DNA from: Mongoliitalea daihaiensis
GTDB lineage: Bacteria; Bacteroidota; Bacteroidia; Cytophagales; Cyclobacteriaceae
DNA: 64,000 nt
Assembly (NCBI RefSeq): GCF_021596945.1
Contig: NZ_CP063779.1
Coordinates: 3,260,001-3,324,000, forward strand
Direction of reading: 5' to 3'
In this document: piece by piece, positions 54,178-62,815 of the stretch
Layout: the number at the start of each line of letters is the position of its first letter
Numbering within the stretch: the stretch's first letter is position 1
The notes under the pieces: model-generated
The model's input: only the letters and a program-made list of their open reading frames with translations
What the model was told of the DNA's origin: nothing
Databases searched by the model: none
Program-made: the position numbers and the translations under genes

Positions 54178-54604
54178 GTTTGGTGTCCTCCTTCCAATTA
54201 ATAATTTGTTGTTTGATTTCTTTACTTCCGAGTCCATCGTTGATTGTTTTCTCCATCAGTGGAATGAATTCTTCATTACTTGCAAAGCGAAGTGCTACGA
54301 TTTGGCTCATGCGAAGCTTTCGTTCCTGTTCCTGAAAACTCTTCCCTGTAAGTTCAAAATACTGTTGACGGATTTCTAATCGAATGACCCGGTCCTGATT
54401 TTTCATAGCATAGATCCTAGAAAGTATTGGCATAAGTAGGATAATAAATGCACCTAAGAGATGAAAAAAGGCATGAGACTGTTCTGGACTTCCCCACACA
54501 TCTATCAGGCCTGAGACACTCCAAGCAAAATAGATGAGTGTTAATGGGGTCACTATAAAGTGGTGGAAAGGATAATACCGAGTATGATTGGAATAATTTT
54601 GCAT
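54170..54604 (-). CDS. DUF6526-family membrane protein
   Basis: 144 residues from the ATG at 54604 (MQNYSNHTRYYPFHHFIV), where the conserved family opening 'NxxNHxRYxPxxHF' begins; ATGs at 54628 and 54670 are in frame. Two membrane helices (about 14-34 and 50-68) are followed by a cytoplasmic helical domain (AMKNQDRVIRLEIRQQYFELTGKSF...). This matches DUF6526, a Bacteroidota family without a known function. It overlaps the exported NTF2-like gene by 8 bp. A weak -33/-7 pair (TTG, then TATTTTG near 54640) would fit the shorter start. Confidence 0.75.
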   Translation of the reverse strand: MQNYSNHTRYYPFHHFIVTPLTLIYFAWSVSGLIDVWGSPEQSHAFFHLLGAFIILLMPILSRIYAMKNQDRVIRLEIRQQYFELTGKSFQEQERKLRMSQIVALRFASNEEFIPLMEKTINDGLGSKEIKQQIINWKEDTKRV

Positions 54605-54720
54605 ATTTTCTGATTTTTTAAATGGCATGATGAACTGAGTGCCAAAATACGTACGAATGTTGGATTCCAAAACTCCATTTGCTTGAAATCCTTTTTGAAG
54701 GATGATAATTTAGAAGATTT

Positions 54721-54751
54721 TTGGTTTCACTTGAGAGAATATCTACCTTCG
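54721..54751 (+). promoter_or_regulatory. Promoter of the acidic protein gene
   Basis: TTG (54721-54723), 20-bp spacer, TACCTTCG (54744-54751), one change from TAnnTTTG. The ATG is at 54775. Confidence 0.5.
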
Positions 54752-54774
54752 TGGCCTAATCAGTATCATTAATT

Positions 54775-55197
54775 ATGGATTTCAAAAAACTTGACCAAGA
54801 CTTAACTGCTATTGTAGAAAAGCGTATTGAATTGAGTAAATTATCATATGCAGATGAAGCCTATGATGACATAGAGGAGGAGTTACATGATTTGGAAGAT
54901 GATTTCAATGACGATTTCGGAGATGAGTTAGAAGCCGCCTTAGATAAAGTCTATGCAGCCTTAAAGTCTGACAATGAAGTACTGCTACCATCCGCTTACT
55001 TAGCTAATAAGTATATTCCAATGAAAGCAGATGCGAAAGGTCAAGTTACATACGAAGTTCACGGCGCGCAAGGAGTGCCTTTAGAGTCCGAACAATTTGA
55101 CAAAATGGACGTGAGACTGGTGCTAATCCCTAACCCTACAAGGTTTGTACTACAAATCAATGGGAAGTCTATGAAAGATATCTGGGTGGCGAGATAG
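54775..55197 (+). CDS. Small acidic conserved protein
   Basis: 140 residues. I do not recognise a named family. The first half is helical and strongly acidic (residues 26-57, with EELHDLEDDFNDDFGDELEA), the second half is mixed and ends VLQINGKSMKDIWVAR. There is no signal peptide or membrane helix, so cytoplasmic. The coding frame is clean and a promoter-like pair precedes it, so it is real. It is alone on the plus strand between divergent DUF6526 and convergent aceK. No function can be given. Confidence 0.75.
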   Translation: MDFKKLDQDLTAIVEKRIELSKLSYADEAYDDIEEELHDLEDDFNDDFGDELEAALDKVYAALKSDNEVLLPSAYLANKYIPMKADAKGQVTYEVHGAQGVPLESEQFDKMDVRLVLIPNPTRFVLQINGKSMKDIWVAR

Positions 55198-55511
55198 AGA
55201 ATGGTGAGCGGTTAACAGGTGGTGCATACCATGTGACAAGCCATCAGTAATCATAGGTTTCACTCAAGATACAAATTGGGATTGAAGGAGTGTGAGAAGG
55301 TATTTTCCAAATTGATTGGGACGCTAAAATCCTGATATTTTCCACTGCTACAATCCTAGCTTGATTCCTAGCTGTCATTTCCCGTCATCTATTTTTCATT
55401 GCTCATTTTTCAATGATCACCTAAGCTTTGATCCTTGTGTCCCAGACTCTAGGGAGAGGTTTTGACATTTCTTTCTAGTCTCATGCTCCTTATCTCTCCT
55501 GTACGCCCTAC
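55198..55511. other. Non-coding stretch between the acidic protein gene and aceK
   Basis: 314 bp between convergent genes. I see no gene, no clear intrinsic terminator and no repeat. A weak 6-bp inverted repeat (TCATTG/CAATGA, 55396-55416) is present. Plus-strand T/C-rich segments resemble decayed sequence but match nothing I can name. Confidence 0.5.
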
Positions 55512-57239
55512 CTAGGCTTCCTCTTCGGGTCTGAAGCGGATTTCTTTGGGGTAAGGAAATGCGTGAAGCAATTCTCCTTTTTTGATTTTTCCTTGGATTT
55601 CTTTCCAATAATCGGGGTTGAATAAATTTTTGTGATACTCCCAAAAGTGTGGTTTGACATCTTCCCGTCCGATCATAAAACGCTTGAAATCTTCTGGGAA
55701 AACATCGTTTGGGGCAATGTCATACCAAGGGGAGGATGCATAAATCTGCTCATAAGTTTCTGCTTTTGGCTTCCATCTGAAATTCATATCAGTGAGGAAT
55801 TCGATTTCATCGTAATCGTAAAACACTACACGCTTTTGACGTGTGACGCCAAAGTTTTTGGTCATCATATCTCCAGGGAAAATATTTGCTTGAGCTAATT
55901 GAAGGATAGAGTAGCCATATTCTTCTACAGCAATCTTGGCTTCTTCATAAGTACATATTTCCAAATAAATATTTAATGGAATCATTCTACGTTCTGTATA
56001 CAGATGTTTGATAATAATTTCTGTATCAGTAAAGCTGAGCATGGAGTTGACTGTAGCCTTTAGGGTTTTTAGTAAGGAAGGAGCTACCCGATTGATCGGA
56101 AAGTGAAAGTATTCAAATTCATGGGTATCAGCCATCCTACCAACCCGGTCGTGTACACTTACAAGCTTGTATTTTTCGCGCACTTCCTGTCGGGTCATGG
56201 TTTTGGGTGGTTCAAAGTAATCTTTGACCATTTTAAATACAATGTTGTAAGAAGGAAGGGTAAACACCTCCATTACCATTCCTTTGATCCCTTCTGCTTC
56301 CGTCAATAGGTCTGAGCTATGCTCTAGATGGATCAAGAAATCCCTGTAAAATTCTGTTTTACCATGTTTGTTGAAGCCTATAGAATTATAGAGCTCATGG
56401 ATTTTTTTCTGGGAAATGACCGAGTTGAGAAATGCAACCAATTGGGATGGTATAGGGGCCTCTACCATGAAATAGGAGCGTGTAAAGCCAAACAAGGAAG
56501 ACATGGTCAAAGGATCAAAAATTAACGTGTCTACATATATGCCTTTGGGACCATTTAAAAAAGGGATGATAAAAGGCATCCATTTGCCGCCTACTTTTGT
56601 CCGGCCAATCAAATATGCTGCTTTATTTCTATAAAAAACATTTTTCCAGACCTGCGTAATGGTGTCTTTAGTAGCTTGATAACGGGTCAGTATTACTTCT
56701 CTTACAGCTCTGACCAACAATTGGATATCTGCTTCTTTATCCATATAAGTAACACCAAAGTCAAAATCTTGGAGAATGCTTCGAATGATTTTTTGAAGTC
56801 CCCATTCTGGTGGATAGGTAAAGAACAGCTTCTCAGATGAATGAAAATCACAAGTGTCATAACCCTCAAACACAAACATTAGGTCGTTTTCAATTCCTTG
56901 TAAGGTGTAAATTTTCCGAACCACCGAATTGAAAAATGTTTCTGCTAACTCTTTGTCTTTTCGTTCAGTTATACTCCAAGAGTAATAAGATTTGGTTTCT
57001 TTCCAGAATTCCCTTTCCTGCGAACTGTCTTTTACTAAGCCTTGTAGCAGTAGCTTGGTAGCTTCCACTTGATCTTTATATAGCCTCAACCTTCGCTTGT
57101 GATTTTGCTGCATACCCAACCAATCTTTATCGATAAAGTGCTGAGGAGCAAGAGCTGTCAACTCATTGAAGGTTGTGATGTAGGTGTGGTAACATTCAGC
57201 GATTCGTTCTGCTGCTAGTTTGATCTGTGCTCTATTCAT
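55512..57239 (-). CDS. aceK: Isocitrate dehydrogenase kinase/phosphatase
   Basis: 575 residues, matching the about 580 residues of AceK. Family segments can be read in order: FLNGPKGIYVDTLIFDP, EGIKGMVMEVFTLPSYNIVFKMVKDYF (ATP-binding start of the kinase-like fold), VHDRVGRMADTHEFEYFHFP, and NFGVTRQKRVVFYDYDEIEFL with the catalytic/metal Asp residues. It phosphorylates isocitrate dehydrogenase to divert isocitrate into the glyoxylate shunt, and dephosphorylates it. The start overlaps the regulator gene by 4 bp, so the two are co-transcribed. aceB and aceA lie across the divergent region. AceK is best known from Proteobacteria, so its presence in this phylum is notable. icd is not in the window. 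Confidence 0.95.
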   Translation of the reverse strand: MNRAQIKLAAERIAECYHTYITTFNELTALAPQHFIDKDWLGMQQNHKRRLRLYKDQVEATKLLLQGLVKDSSQEREFWKETKSYYSWSITERKDKELAETFFNSVVRKIYTLQGIENDLMFVFEGYDTCDFHSSEKLFFTYPPEWGLQKIIRSILQDFDFGVTYMDKEADIQLLVRAVREVILTRYQATKDTITQVWKNVFYRNKAAYLIGRTKVGGKWMPFIIPFLNGPKGIYVDTLIFDPLTMSSLFGFTRSYFMVEAPIPSQLVAFLNSVISQKKIHELYNSIGFNKHGKTEFYRDFLIHLEHSSDLLTEAEGIKGMVMEVFTLPSYNIVFKMVKDYFEPPKTMTRQEVREKYKLVSVHDRVGRMADTHEFEYFHFPINRVAPSLLKTLKATVNSMLSFTDTEIIIKHLYTERRMIPLNIYLEICTYEEAKIAVEEYGYSILQLAQANIFPGDMMTKNFGVTRQKRVVFYDYDEIEFLTDMNFRWKPKAETYEQIYASSPWYDIAPNDVFPEDFKRFMIGREDVKPHFWEYHKNLFNPDYWKEIQGKIKKGELLHAFPYPKEIRFRPEEEA

Positions 57240-58705
57240 TGAAATCGATCTTTGACTGCCGAAAGCTTTCTCTCTTTTTCTAATTTAGATTGTATTTTTT
57301 GAAGTTTATACGGTGGTGAAACCCTTACTTCGCAATTTTCAACCGGGCATGTCTGACAAGTAGTGCCTACATGTTTTAGTTGTATGGATGAATCATTGTG
57401 AAATTTTACTTTTCTTTTGAATGCACTGTTTACTTTCAGGCCAAATGATATACTGATTTGCTCTTGGTGTTTCAAGCCTGATTGATAGGCAAGTGCAAAG
57501 ACAAAGTAGGATTGTCCATCCGGATAAAAGGAATACTGTGCTTTACCTATTCGAGGAGCACGACTTTTAGCAAAATCATCAAATATAGTGGCTGACACCC
57601 ACCGTCTGCAATAGTCTTCTTTTTGTTTGGAAGCATGCGGATGGTGAATACCGGACAGATGCAACTCCTTGTCTAAGGAGAAATTTCCCGTTGGTAGACT
57701 CTTACTGATGCGAAGAAAAAAGAGCTCCTTCAAGCCAAAATGTTTGGGAAGAAGATTAGTGATTCTATATACCAATGTTTCCGGAGTAACATTGTATTTT
57801 TCTATCCAACTCAATAAAAGCTCGTGGTCTAGTTGCGTTTGATTTAAAAACTTTTCGAGATCTTTTATGAATTCCTTTTCGTCCAGCAGCATAGCACAAC
57901 TGAAGTAACTGGCCTGAAAGTGGTGCAGGACTTCTTCAAAAGAATTGACGCTGATCCAAGATGAAGAATATGGTCTAGTGTTAAGCTTGAGATAAGCATA
58001 GCCTAGCTCTCTTCCTAATGCAAATATTTTTTGGTTTTCGGTTAAGTTAGGGTTCAATAGGAATTTTGAGGTTTTCCCTGGTAATAAAAGACTCCTAGTT
58101 TTGGCCAAGCCAACTTCTTGTTCAAAGTCAAAAGCAATCACTTGGTATCCGTAGGTAGATTCTAAAATTTCTATAAGTTGATGCGTAGTTGGGTGCAGAG
58201 GTAGATGATGTTGGACCTTGCATGCATTCACTTGGCTTTCTAAATCTGGGAAATAATTGTCATGCATTTCCTGATATGCTCTTAGGGAGGACAAGAAAAA
58301 TTCCTCCAAACTGATGTCATAGGCACGACTTATATCCATCAATGTAATGATAAATGCATTGAGTTTGGTAGGGGCATCTGATAACAATTCAATAAAAGAA
58401 CTCGGATCAATTCCGAAAATATCTAATGGTAATTCTGATAGTATATTGGAATGTAGTAAATCCGATATTGGCTTCATTTTGTCTTCCAACTGTAAAGAAA
58501 CCAAGTAGTCATACTCTACTTTTAAGGCTTCTGCCAACTTGAATACTTTATCAGCTTTAGGGTATTTTTTCGACTTTTCGATTTCATTCAGGTATGAAAC
58601 AGAGATGCCTGTTTTGTCAGATAGCTCTTGTAGGGATAAATTTTTCTCCTTCCTTAACTGCTTGAGCTTTAGCCCAAATATGATTCGGATATTTTCTTCT
58701 TTCAT
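57236..58705 (-). CDS. XRE-family regulator, RamB/ScfR type (HTH, ImmA/IrrE-like, DUF2083)
   Basis: 489 residues. The N-terminal HTH_3 domain (KLKQLRKEKNLSLQELSDKTGISVSYLNEIE, residues 13-43) is followed by a long helical region, a DUF955/IrrE-like part lacking an obvious HExxH (SENQKIFALGRELGYAYLKL in that place), and a C-terminal DUF2083-type domain with CRRWVSATIFDDFAKS and the Cys-rich TCQTCPVENCEV. This is the layout of RamB, PrpR and MccR regulators, which sense acyl-CoA or similar compounds and control acetate and propionate use. It overlaps aceK by 4 bp and diverges from aceB, so aceBA-aceK are the probable targets. Ligand unknown. Confidence 0.88.
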   Translation of the reverse strand: MKEENIRIIFGLKLKQLRKEKNLSLQELSDKTGISVSYLNEIEKSKKYPKADKVFKLAEALKVEYDYLVSLQLEDKMKPISDLLHSNILSELPLDIFGIDPSSFIELLSDAPTKLNAFIITLMDISRAYDISLEEFFLSSLRAYQEMHDNYFPDLESQVNACKVQHHLPLHPTTHQLIEILESTYGYQVIAFDFEQEVGLAKTRSLLLPGKTSKFLLNPNLTENQKIFALGRELGYAYLKLNTRPYSSSWISVNSFEEVLHHFQASYFSCAMLLDEKEFIKDLEKFLNQTQLDHELLLSWIEKYNVTPETLVYRITNLLPKHFGLKELFFLRISKSLPTGNFSLDKELHLSGIHHPHASKQKEDYCRRWVSATIFDDFAKSRAPRIGKAQYSFYPDGQSYFVFALAYQSGLKHQEQISISFGLKVNSAFKRKVKFHNDSSIQLKHVGTTCQTCPVENCEVRVSPPYKLQKIQSKLEKERKLSAVKDRFQ

Positions 58706-58770
58706 GAGTGATGCGTACTTCTTTTATCAAATCGTATTTATTGAATAATTGAATATACCTCGAAAACCTC

Positions 58771-58859
58771 AATAAAAAAGCTTTTTAGCGTGTTTTTTCT
58801 TATGACGAAAATATATAAATAAAATAAATTTATAAAAAAGCGAAATTTCGCTTTTTTAT
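58771..58859. promoter_or_regulatory. Operator candidate in the regulator/aceB divergent region
   Basis: A perfect 28-bp palindrome occupies 58832-58859. Each arm is 14 bp; the core is GCGAAATTTCGC, flanked on both sides by an A/T run. A second, smaller palindrome AAAAAGCTTTTT lies at 58775-58786. The large one sits 53 bp before the malate synthase ATG and overlaps the -33 region suggested by TATGTTTA at 58875-58882. It is a good candidate for binding by the RamB-like regulator encoded next to it. On either strand it is followed by only short T runs, so a terminator role is less likely. Confidence 0.6.
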
Positions 58860-58912
58860 TTAAATTCGTTTTGCTATGTTTACATCATCGAAACACATTA
58901 ACCAAGAGCAAC

Positions 58913-60517
58913 ATGACCATAGCAGTAACAGATAATTTAAAACTAGCCGTATTGGGAGCGATACCCGCTAGTTGTGATCATATCCTTTCACCGGAAGCCT
59001 TGGAATTTTTGGCCTATCTAGAGTTAAAATTTCGCGAAAAAAGGTATTCTATTTTGGTAAAAAGGCAACGCATTCAAGAGCGATTGGACAAGGGTGAATT
59101 GGATAAAATTTTGGAGGAAATCCCTAAAACAGACGGAGACTGGACGATTGCCGGTGTTCCTGCTGATTTGGAAGATCGGAGAGTGGAGATTACGGGTCCA
59201 GTTGATCGTAAAATGGTTATCAATGCACTTAATTCGGGCTCCAAAGTCTTTATGGCTGACTTTGAAGATGCATCTTCTCCTACGTGGTTGAATATGATCG
59301 AAGGTCAGGCAAATTTATACGATGCGATTCGCAATAAAATTGATTTTACGGCAGAAAATGGAAAAACATATGCATTGAAAGAATCACATGCAGTTTTAAA
59401 GGTTCGTCCTCGCGGGTGGCATTTGGAGGAAAAGCAATTGCAAATCAATGGAGAACCGTTGAGTGCTTCTTTAGTAGACTTTGGGTTATTCTTTTTTCAC
59501 AATGCAGAGGAATTGATTAAACGTGGTTCAGGTCCCTATTTTTACTTAGCAAAATTAGAGAATCATTTGGAAGCGCGGCTGTGGAATGAGGTATTTATAG
59601 CAGCACAGGACTACTTGGGTATTCCTCACAAAACGATTAAAAGTACTGTCTTGATAGAGACAATCTTTGGAGCATTGGAGATGGATCAGATACTTTTTGA
59701 ATTAAAGGATCATATCGTAGCGCTCAATGCCGGTAGATGGGATTACATCTTTAGTGTCATCAAGAAGTTTAGAAATCATGAAAACTTCGTATTGCCAGAC
59801 AGAAGTCAGATCACCATGGGTGTACCATTTATGAAGGCATATGCTACCCGTTTGGTTGAAATATGCCATAAAAGAGGAGCACATGCGATTGGGGGTATGT
59901 CAGCATTTATACCTGCAAAGGATGAGTCCATCAATCAAATAGCAAGGGAAAAAGTGACATTAGATAAAGAGAGAGAAGCAGGTTTGGGTTACGACGGTAC
60001 CTGGGTAGCACATCCGTTCTTGGTTGATATTGCTAAGGATGTGTTTACCCGGGCCTTCGACTCTGGTTATTGCAATCAAAAAAATAAGCCACTAATGGAA
60101 AGTGGACTTGAAAACAAAGATTTGCTTGATGTTCGGATTCCAGAGAGTACTATAACCGAAGAAGGAGTTCGCACCAATATCAATGTGGGGATTTTATATC
60201 TCGAAAGTTGGCTCAATGGGGTAGGAGCTGCCGCCTTATATAACTTGATGGAAGATGCCGCAACAGCAGAGATTAGCAGGGCCCAATTGTGGCAATGGAT
60301 TCGCCACCGAGCAAAAATGGATAATGGCCAACGTGTTACGCCCGAACTTTATCAGGAGTTGAAACATCATGAAGTTGAAAAAATTCAAGCACTTCTAGAT
60401 GAACCGAGAGGGAGTTCTGAAAATCTCAAAAAAGCAGTGATGCTTATGGACAAATTGGTCCTTGGAAAGACTTTCATTGATTTCTTAACACTGCCTGCTT
60501 ACCAACTTCTGGATTGA
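58913..60517 (+). CDS. aceB: Malate synthase A
   Basis: 534 residues from the ATG at 58913 (MTIAVTDNLKLAVLGAIPAS); an in-frame TTG at 58871 overlaps the promoter region and is rejected. Malate synthase A length and motifs are present: GPVDRKMVINALNSGSKVFMADFEDASSPTW, KVRPRGWHLEEKQLQING, LIETIFGALEMDQILFELKDH (with the Glu-Thr-containing active site), and FVLPDRSQITMGVPFMKAYA. It condenses acetyl-CoA and glyoxylate to malate. It is 82 bp before aceA, on the same strand, and divergent from the regulator/aceK operon. Confidence 0.96.
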   Translation: MTIAVTDNLKLAVLGAIPASCDHILSPEALEFLAYLELKFREKRYSILVKRQRIQERLDKGELDKILEEIPKTDGDWTIAGVPADLEDRRVEITGPVDRKMVINALNSGSKVFMADFEDASSPTWLNMIEGQANLYDAIRNKIDFTAENGKTYALKESHAVLKVRPRGWHLEEKQLQINGEPLSASLVDFGLFFFHNAEELIKRGSGPYFYLAKLENHLEARLWNEVFIAAQDYLGIPHKTIKSTVLIETIFGALEMDQILFELKDHIVALNAGRWDYIFSVIKKFRNHENFVLPDRSQITMGVPFMKAYATRLVEICHKRGAHAIGGMSAFIPAKDESINQIAREKVTLDKEREAGLGYDGTWVAHPFLVDIAKDVFTRAFDSGYCNQKNKPLMESGLENKDLLDVRIPESTITEEGVRTNINVGILYLESWLNGVGAAALYNLMEDAATAEISRAQLWQWIRHRAKMDNGQRVTPELYQELKHHEVEKIQALLDEPRGSSENLKKAVMLMDKLVLGKTFIDFLTLPAYQLLD

Positions 60518-60543
60518 ACTGATCACTTCTATCTCGCTTTTAA

Positions 60544-60598
60544 GAAAAACAAAAAACCAAACAGCAACCAAATAACAACCAAACAACAACAATACAAT
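60544..60598 (+). promoter_or_regulatory. A/C-rich, G-poor leader before aceA
   Basis: The 55 bp before the aceA ATG are almost only A and C, with two G and a few T. There is no Shine-Dalgarno. Such unstructured leaders help ribosome loading in Bacteroidota, where SD use is low. It also separates aceB and aceA by 82 bp without a terminator. Confidence 0.5.
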
Positions 60599-60599
60599 T

Positions 60600-61880
60600 A
60601 TGAAAACGAACAAAATTGAACGCGCAGTAGCCATTGAAAAAGATTGGGCAGAAAACCCACGCTGGGAAGGCATCACTCGTACATACACTGGAATGGATGT
60701 GGTAAATTTAGCTGGTAATTATCCAATTGAACACAGCATTGCCAAAATGGGAGCAGAGCGTCTGTGGGATAAATTGACCTCTCAACCATTTATAGCAGGT
60801 TTGGGAGCATTGACGGGTAATCAAGCGGTGCAGGAAGTTCAGGCTGGTCTTGAAGCCATCTATCTATCTGGCTGGCAGGTTGCGGCAGATGCTAACTTAG
60901 CCGGTCATATGTATCCGGATCAAAGTTTGTATCCTGCTGATTCAGTACCGGCCGTAGTCAAGCGAATCAACAATGCTTTGCTTCGTGCAGATCAAATTCA
61001 AAGTCTTACCGATAAAGAGGATTTACACTACCTAGTTCCCATCGTAGCTGATGCAGAAGCAGGATTTGGAGGTAATTTGAATGCCTTTGAATTGATGAAA
61101 ATGATGATCGAATCAGGTGCATCCGGTGTTCACTTTGAAGATCAACTATCCTCAGCTAAAAAATGTGGTCACTTAGGTGGTAAAGTATTGGTTCCGACTC
61201 AGGAAGCTATCAACAAATTGATCGCAGCACGATTGGCAACTGATGTGATGGGTGTATCTACCATTGTCATTGCACGGACAGATGCTGACGCAGCAAACTT
61301 GATTACTTCTGACATCGATAAAAGAGATCACAAGTTTATTACTGGAAAGCGTACCTCAGAAGGTTTTTATGAGGTTAACAATGGACTTGAACAAGGCATT
61401 GACCGGGGGCTTTCCTATGCACCTTATGCCGACTTGATTTGGATGGAGACATCCAACCCTGATTTAGGTTATGCCCGTGAATTTGCCGAGGCTATACACG
61501 CTAAATACCCAGGAAAAATGTTGGCCTATAATTGTTCTCCTTCATTTAACTGGGCCGCACATTTGTCAAAATCAGAGATGTTGACTTTTAGAGAGAATTT
61601 GGCTGAAATGGGTTATAAATTCCAGTTTATTACGTTGGCAGGATTCCATGCTTTGAACACCTCCATGTTTGAATTATCGAAGGCCTACAAAGAGCGAGGA
61701 ATGGCAGGTTATTCTGAATTGCAAGAAAGAGAATTTGCCTTGCAGTCCAGCGGTTTCAAAGCAGTAAAGCATCAGGCATTTGTAGGAACGGGCTATTTCG
61801 ATGCAGTACAGGAAGTAGTGACAGCAGGTTTGTCTTCTACGGTAGCATTGAAAGGCAGCACAGAAGAAGCTCAGTTTTGA
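60600..61880 (+). CDS. aceA: Isocitrate lyase
   Basis: 426 residues, the standard prokaryotic length. The active-site motif is [17 protein letters not shown], with catalytic Cys189 in KKCGH. Other blocks are [41 protein letters not shown] (metal/substrate site), [19 protein letters not shown] and [16 protein letters not shown]. It splits isocitrate to glyoxylate and succinate. It works with malate synthase encoded just upstream. A strong terminator follows 115 bp after the stop. Confidence 0.97.
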   Translation: MKTNKIERAVAIEKDWAENPRWEGITRTYTGMDVVNLAGNYPIEHSIAKMGAERLWDKLTSQPFIAGLGALTGNQAVQEVQAGLEAIYLSGWQVAADANLAGHMYPDQSLYPADSVPAVVKRINNALLRADQIQSLTDKEDLHYLVPIVADAEAGFGGNLNAFELMKMMIESGASGVHFEDQLSSAKKCGHLGGKVLVPTQEAINKLIAARLATDVMGVSTIVIARTDADAANLITSDIDKRDHKFITGKRTSEGFYEVNNGLEQGIDRGLSYAPYADLIWMETSNPDLGYAREFAEAIHAKYPGKMLAYNCSPSFNWAAHLSKSEMLTFRENLAEMGYKFQFITLAGFHALNTSMFELSKAYKERGMAGYSELQEREFALQSSGFKAVKHQAFVGTGYFDAVQEVVTAGLSSTVALKGSTEEAQF

Positions 61881-61995
61881 CAAAATTAAATTTTCGCAAT
61901 CGATTGCTTGCGCAGAATAAAAAGATTTTCTACCTTTCGATCATGTTATTCAATCACTGAATATCTACAATAGGTTTAATAGGTTTGAGAGATAG

Positions 61996-62027
61996 AAAAA
62001 GGTCGGCACAATGTTCCGACCTTTTTT
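61996..62027 (+). terminator. Terminator of aceBA
   Basis: AAGGTCGG (61999-62006), 9-nt loop, CCGACCTT (62016-62023), then a T run broken only by G near 62028. The preceding A run makes the stem longer; it may act in both directions. Confidence 0.85.
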
Positions 62028-62076
62028 GTTTTTTGAGGATTTTGTGTTTGTTTAGTGGTACAGAAACTCTCTACAC

Positions 62077-62739
62077 ATGCGTTTTTACTTGAATTTCAAT
62101 CGTCTAACTATTTTTCTTTTGTCTGCCTTTGCCATGAGTTGCAGTACAGATACCAAGCAGGGTGAAGTGGCGATAGATGAAGTGCTAATTATTGATGAAG
62201 AACTAGAACAATTATTCCAAACAGGTATACAGTTATTGAGTCCTTGGGAGAGCTTTTGGAATAATCAATTTTCTGAATTTCAAGTCACCCAATTTACGTT
62301 GGATAAAACAGAATATTTTGAAGAATTGGAGTGGCCCGAAGAAAATTTTATAACGCCAGGAAACCCTTTTCATCCCTATCTGATACCACATCCAGAAGGT
62401 GATGGAATAGTAGACATTTATAGTTATAAGGTTACCATTCCTGCAGAAGGTAAACCGGGCTTAAATCCAGATTCTGAAGTGATTTATTTCAAGTCAAATG
62501 GGATGCGTAAGCGATTATTATTTATAGGGCCATCTGGTGGGTTTGAAGAAGCCGCATGGATCAGTACAGATGTATTGATGGTTGCCGGGTGGTTTGAAGA
62601 TGAGGCAGGTGTCAGTCCCGTGATATGGATGATAGAACCGGAGCAGAACAGGTATAAAGTCTTTACACACCCATTTCATTCCAACCAATATCCAAAAGAT
62701 GCGTATCTAAAAAGGAAGTTAACGAAGATAGATTTATAG
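62077..62739 (+). CDS. Putative lipoprotein
   Basis: 220 residues. MRFYLNFNRLTIFLLSAFAM ends in lipobox MSCS, so a lipoprotein (Cys near residue 22). The mature part is mixed alpha/beta with many acidic residues and no recognised domain; FIGPSGGFEEAAWISTDVLMVAGWFED and SPVIWMIEPEQNRYKVF suggest WD-like or beta-propeller-type strands, but too few for a full propeller. Function unknown. It lies between the aceBA terminator and the NUDIX gene, with a 76-bp gap to the latter. Confidence 0.65.
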   Translation: MRFYLNFNRLTIFLLSAFAMSCSTDTKQGEVAIDEVLIIDEELEQLFQTGIQLLSPWESFWNNQFSEFQVTQFTLDKTEYFEELEWPEENFITPGNPFHPYLIPHPEGDGIVDIYSYKVTIPAEGKPGLNPDSEVIYFKSNGMRKRLLFIGPSGGFEEAAWISTDVLMVAGWFEDEAGVSPVIWMIEPEQNRYKVFTHPFHSNQYPKDAYLKRKLTKIDL

Positions 62740-62815
62740 GAAACCAAGTGTTGACAGTTTTTGTAGAACCACTAAGTTAATTTTTATTTTCCCTAACAAT
62801 AACGTTAAAAAAGAT

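Noticed and set aside
55417-55644. 75-codon basic minus-strand frame
   Set aside because: It lies mostly on the aceK 3' end in another frame and has no coding signs.
60544-60598. A/C repeats as a CRISPR or satellite array
   Set aside because: No regular unit or spacer; it is a low-complexity leader.
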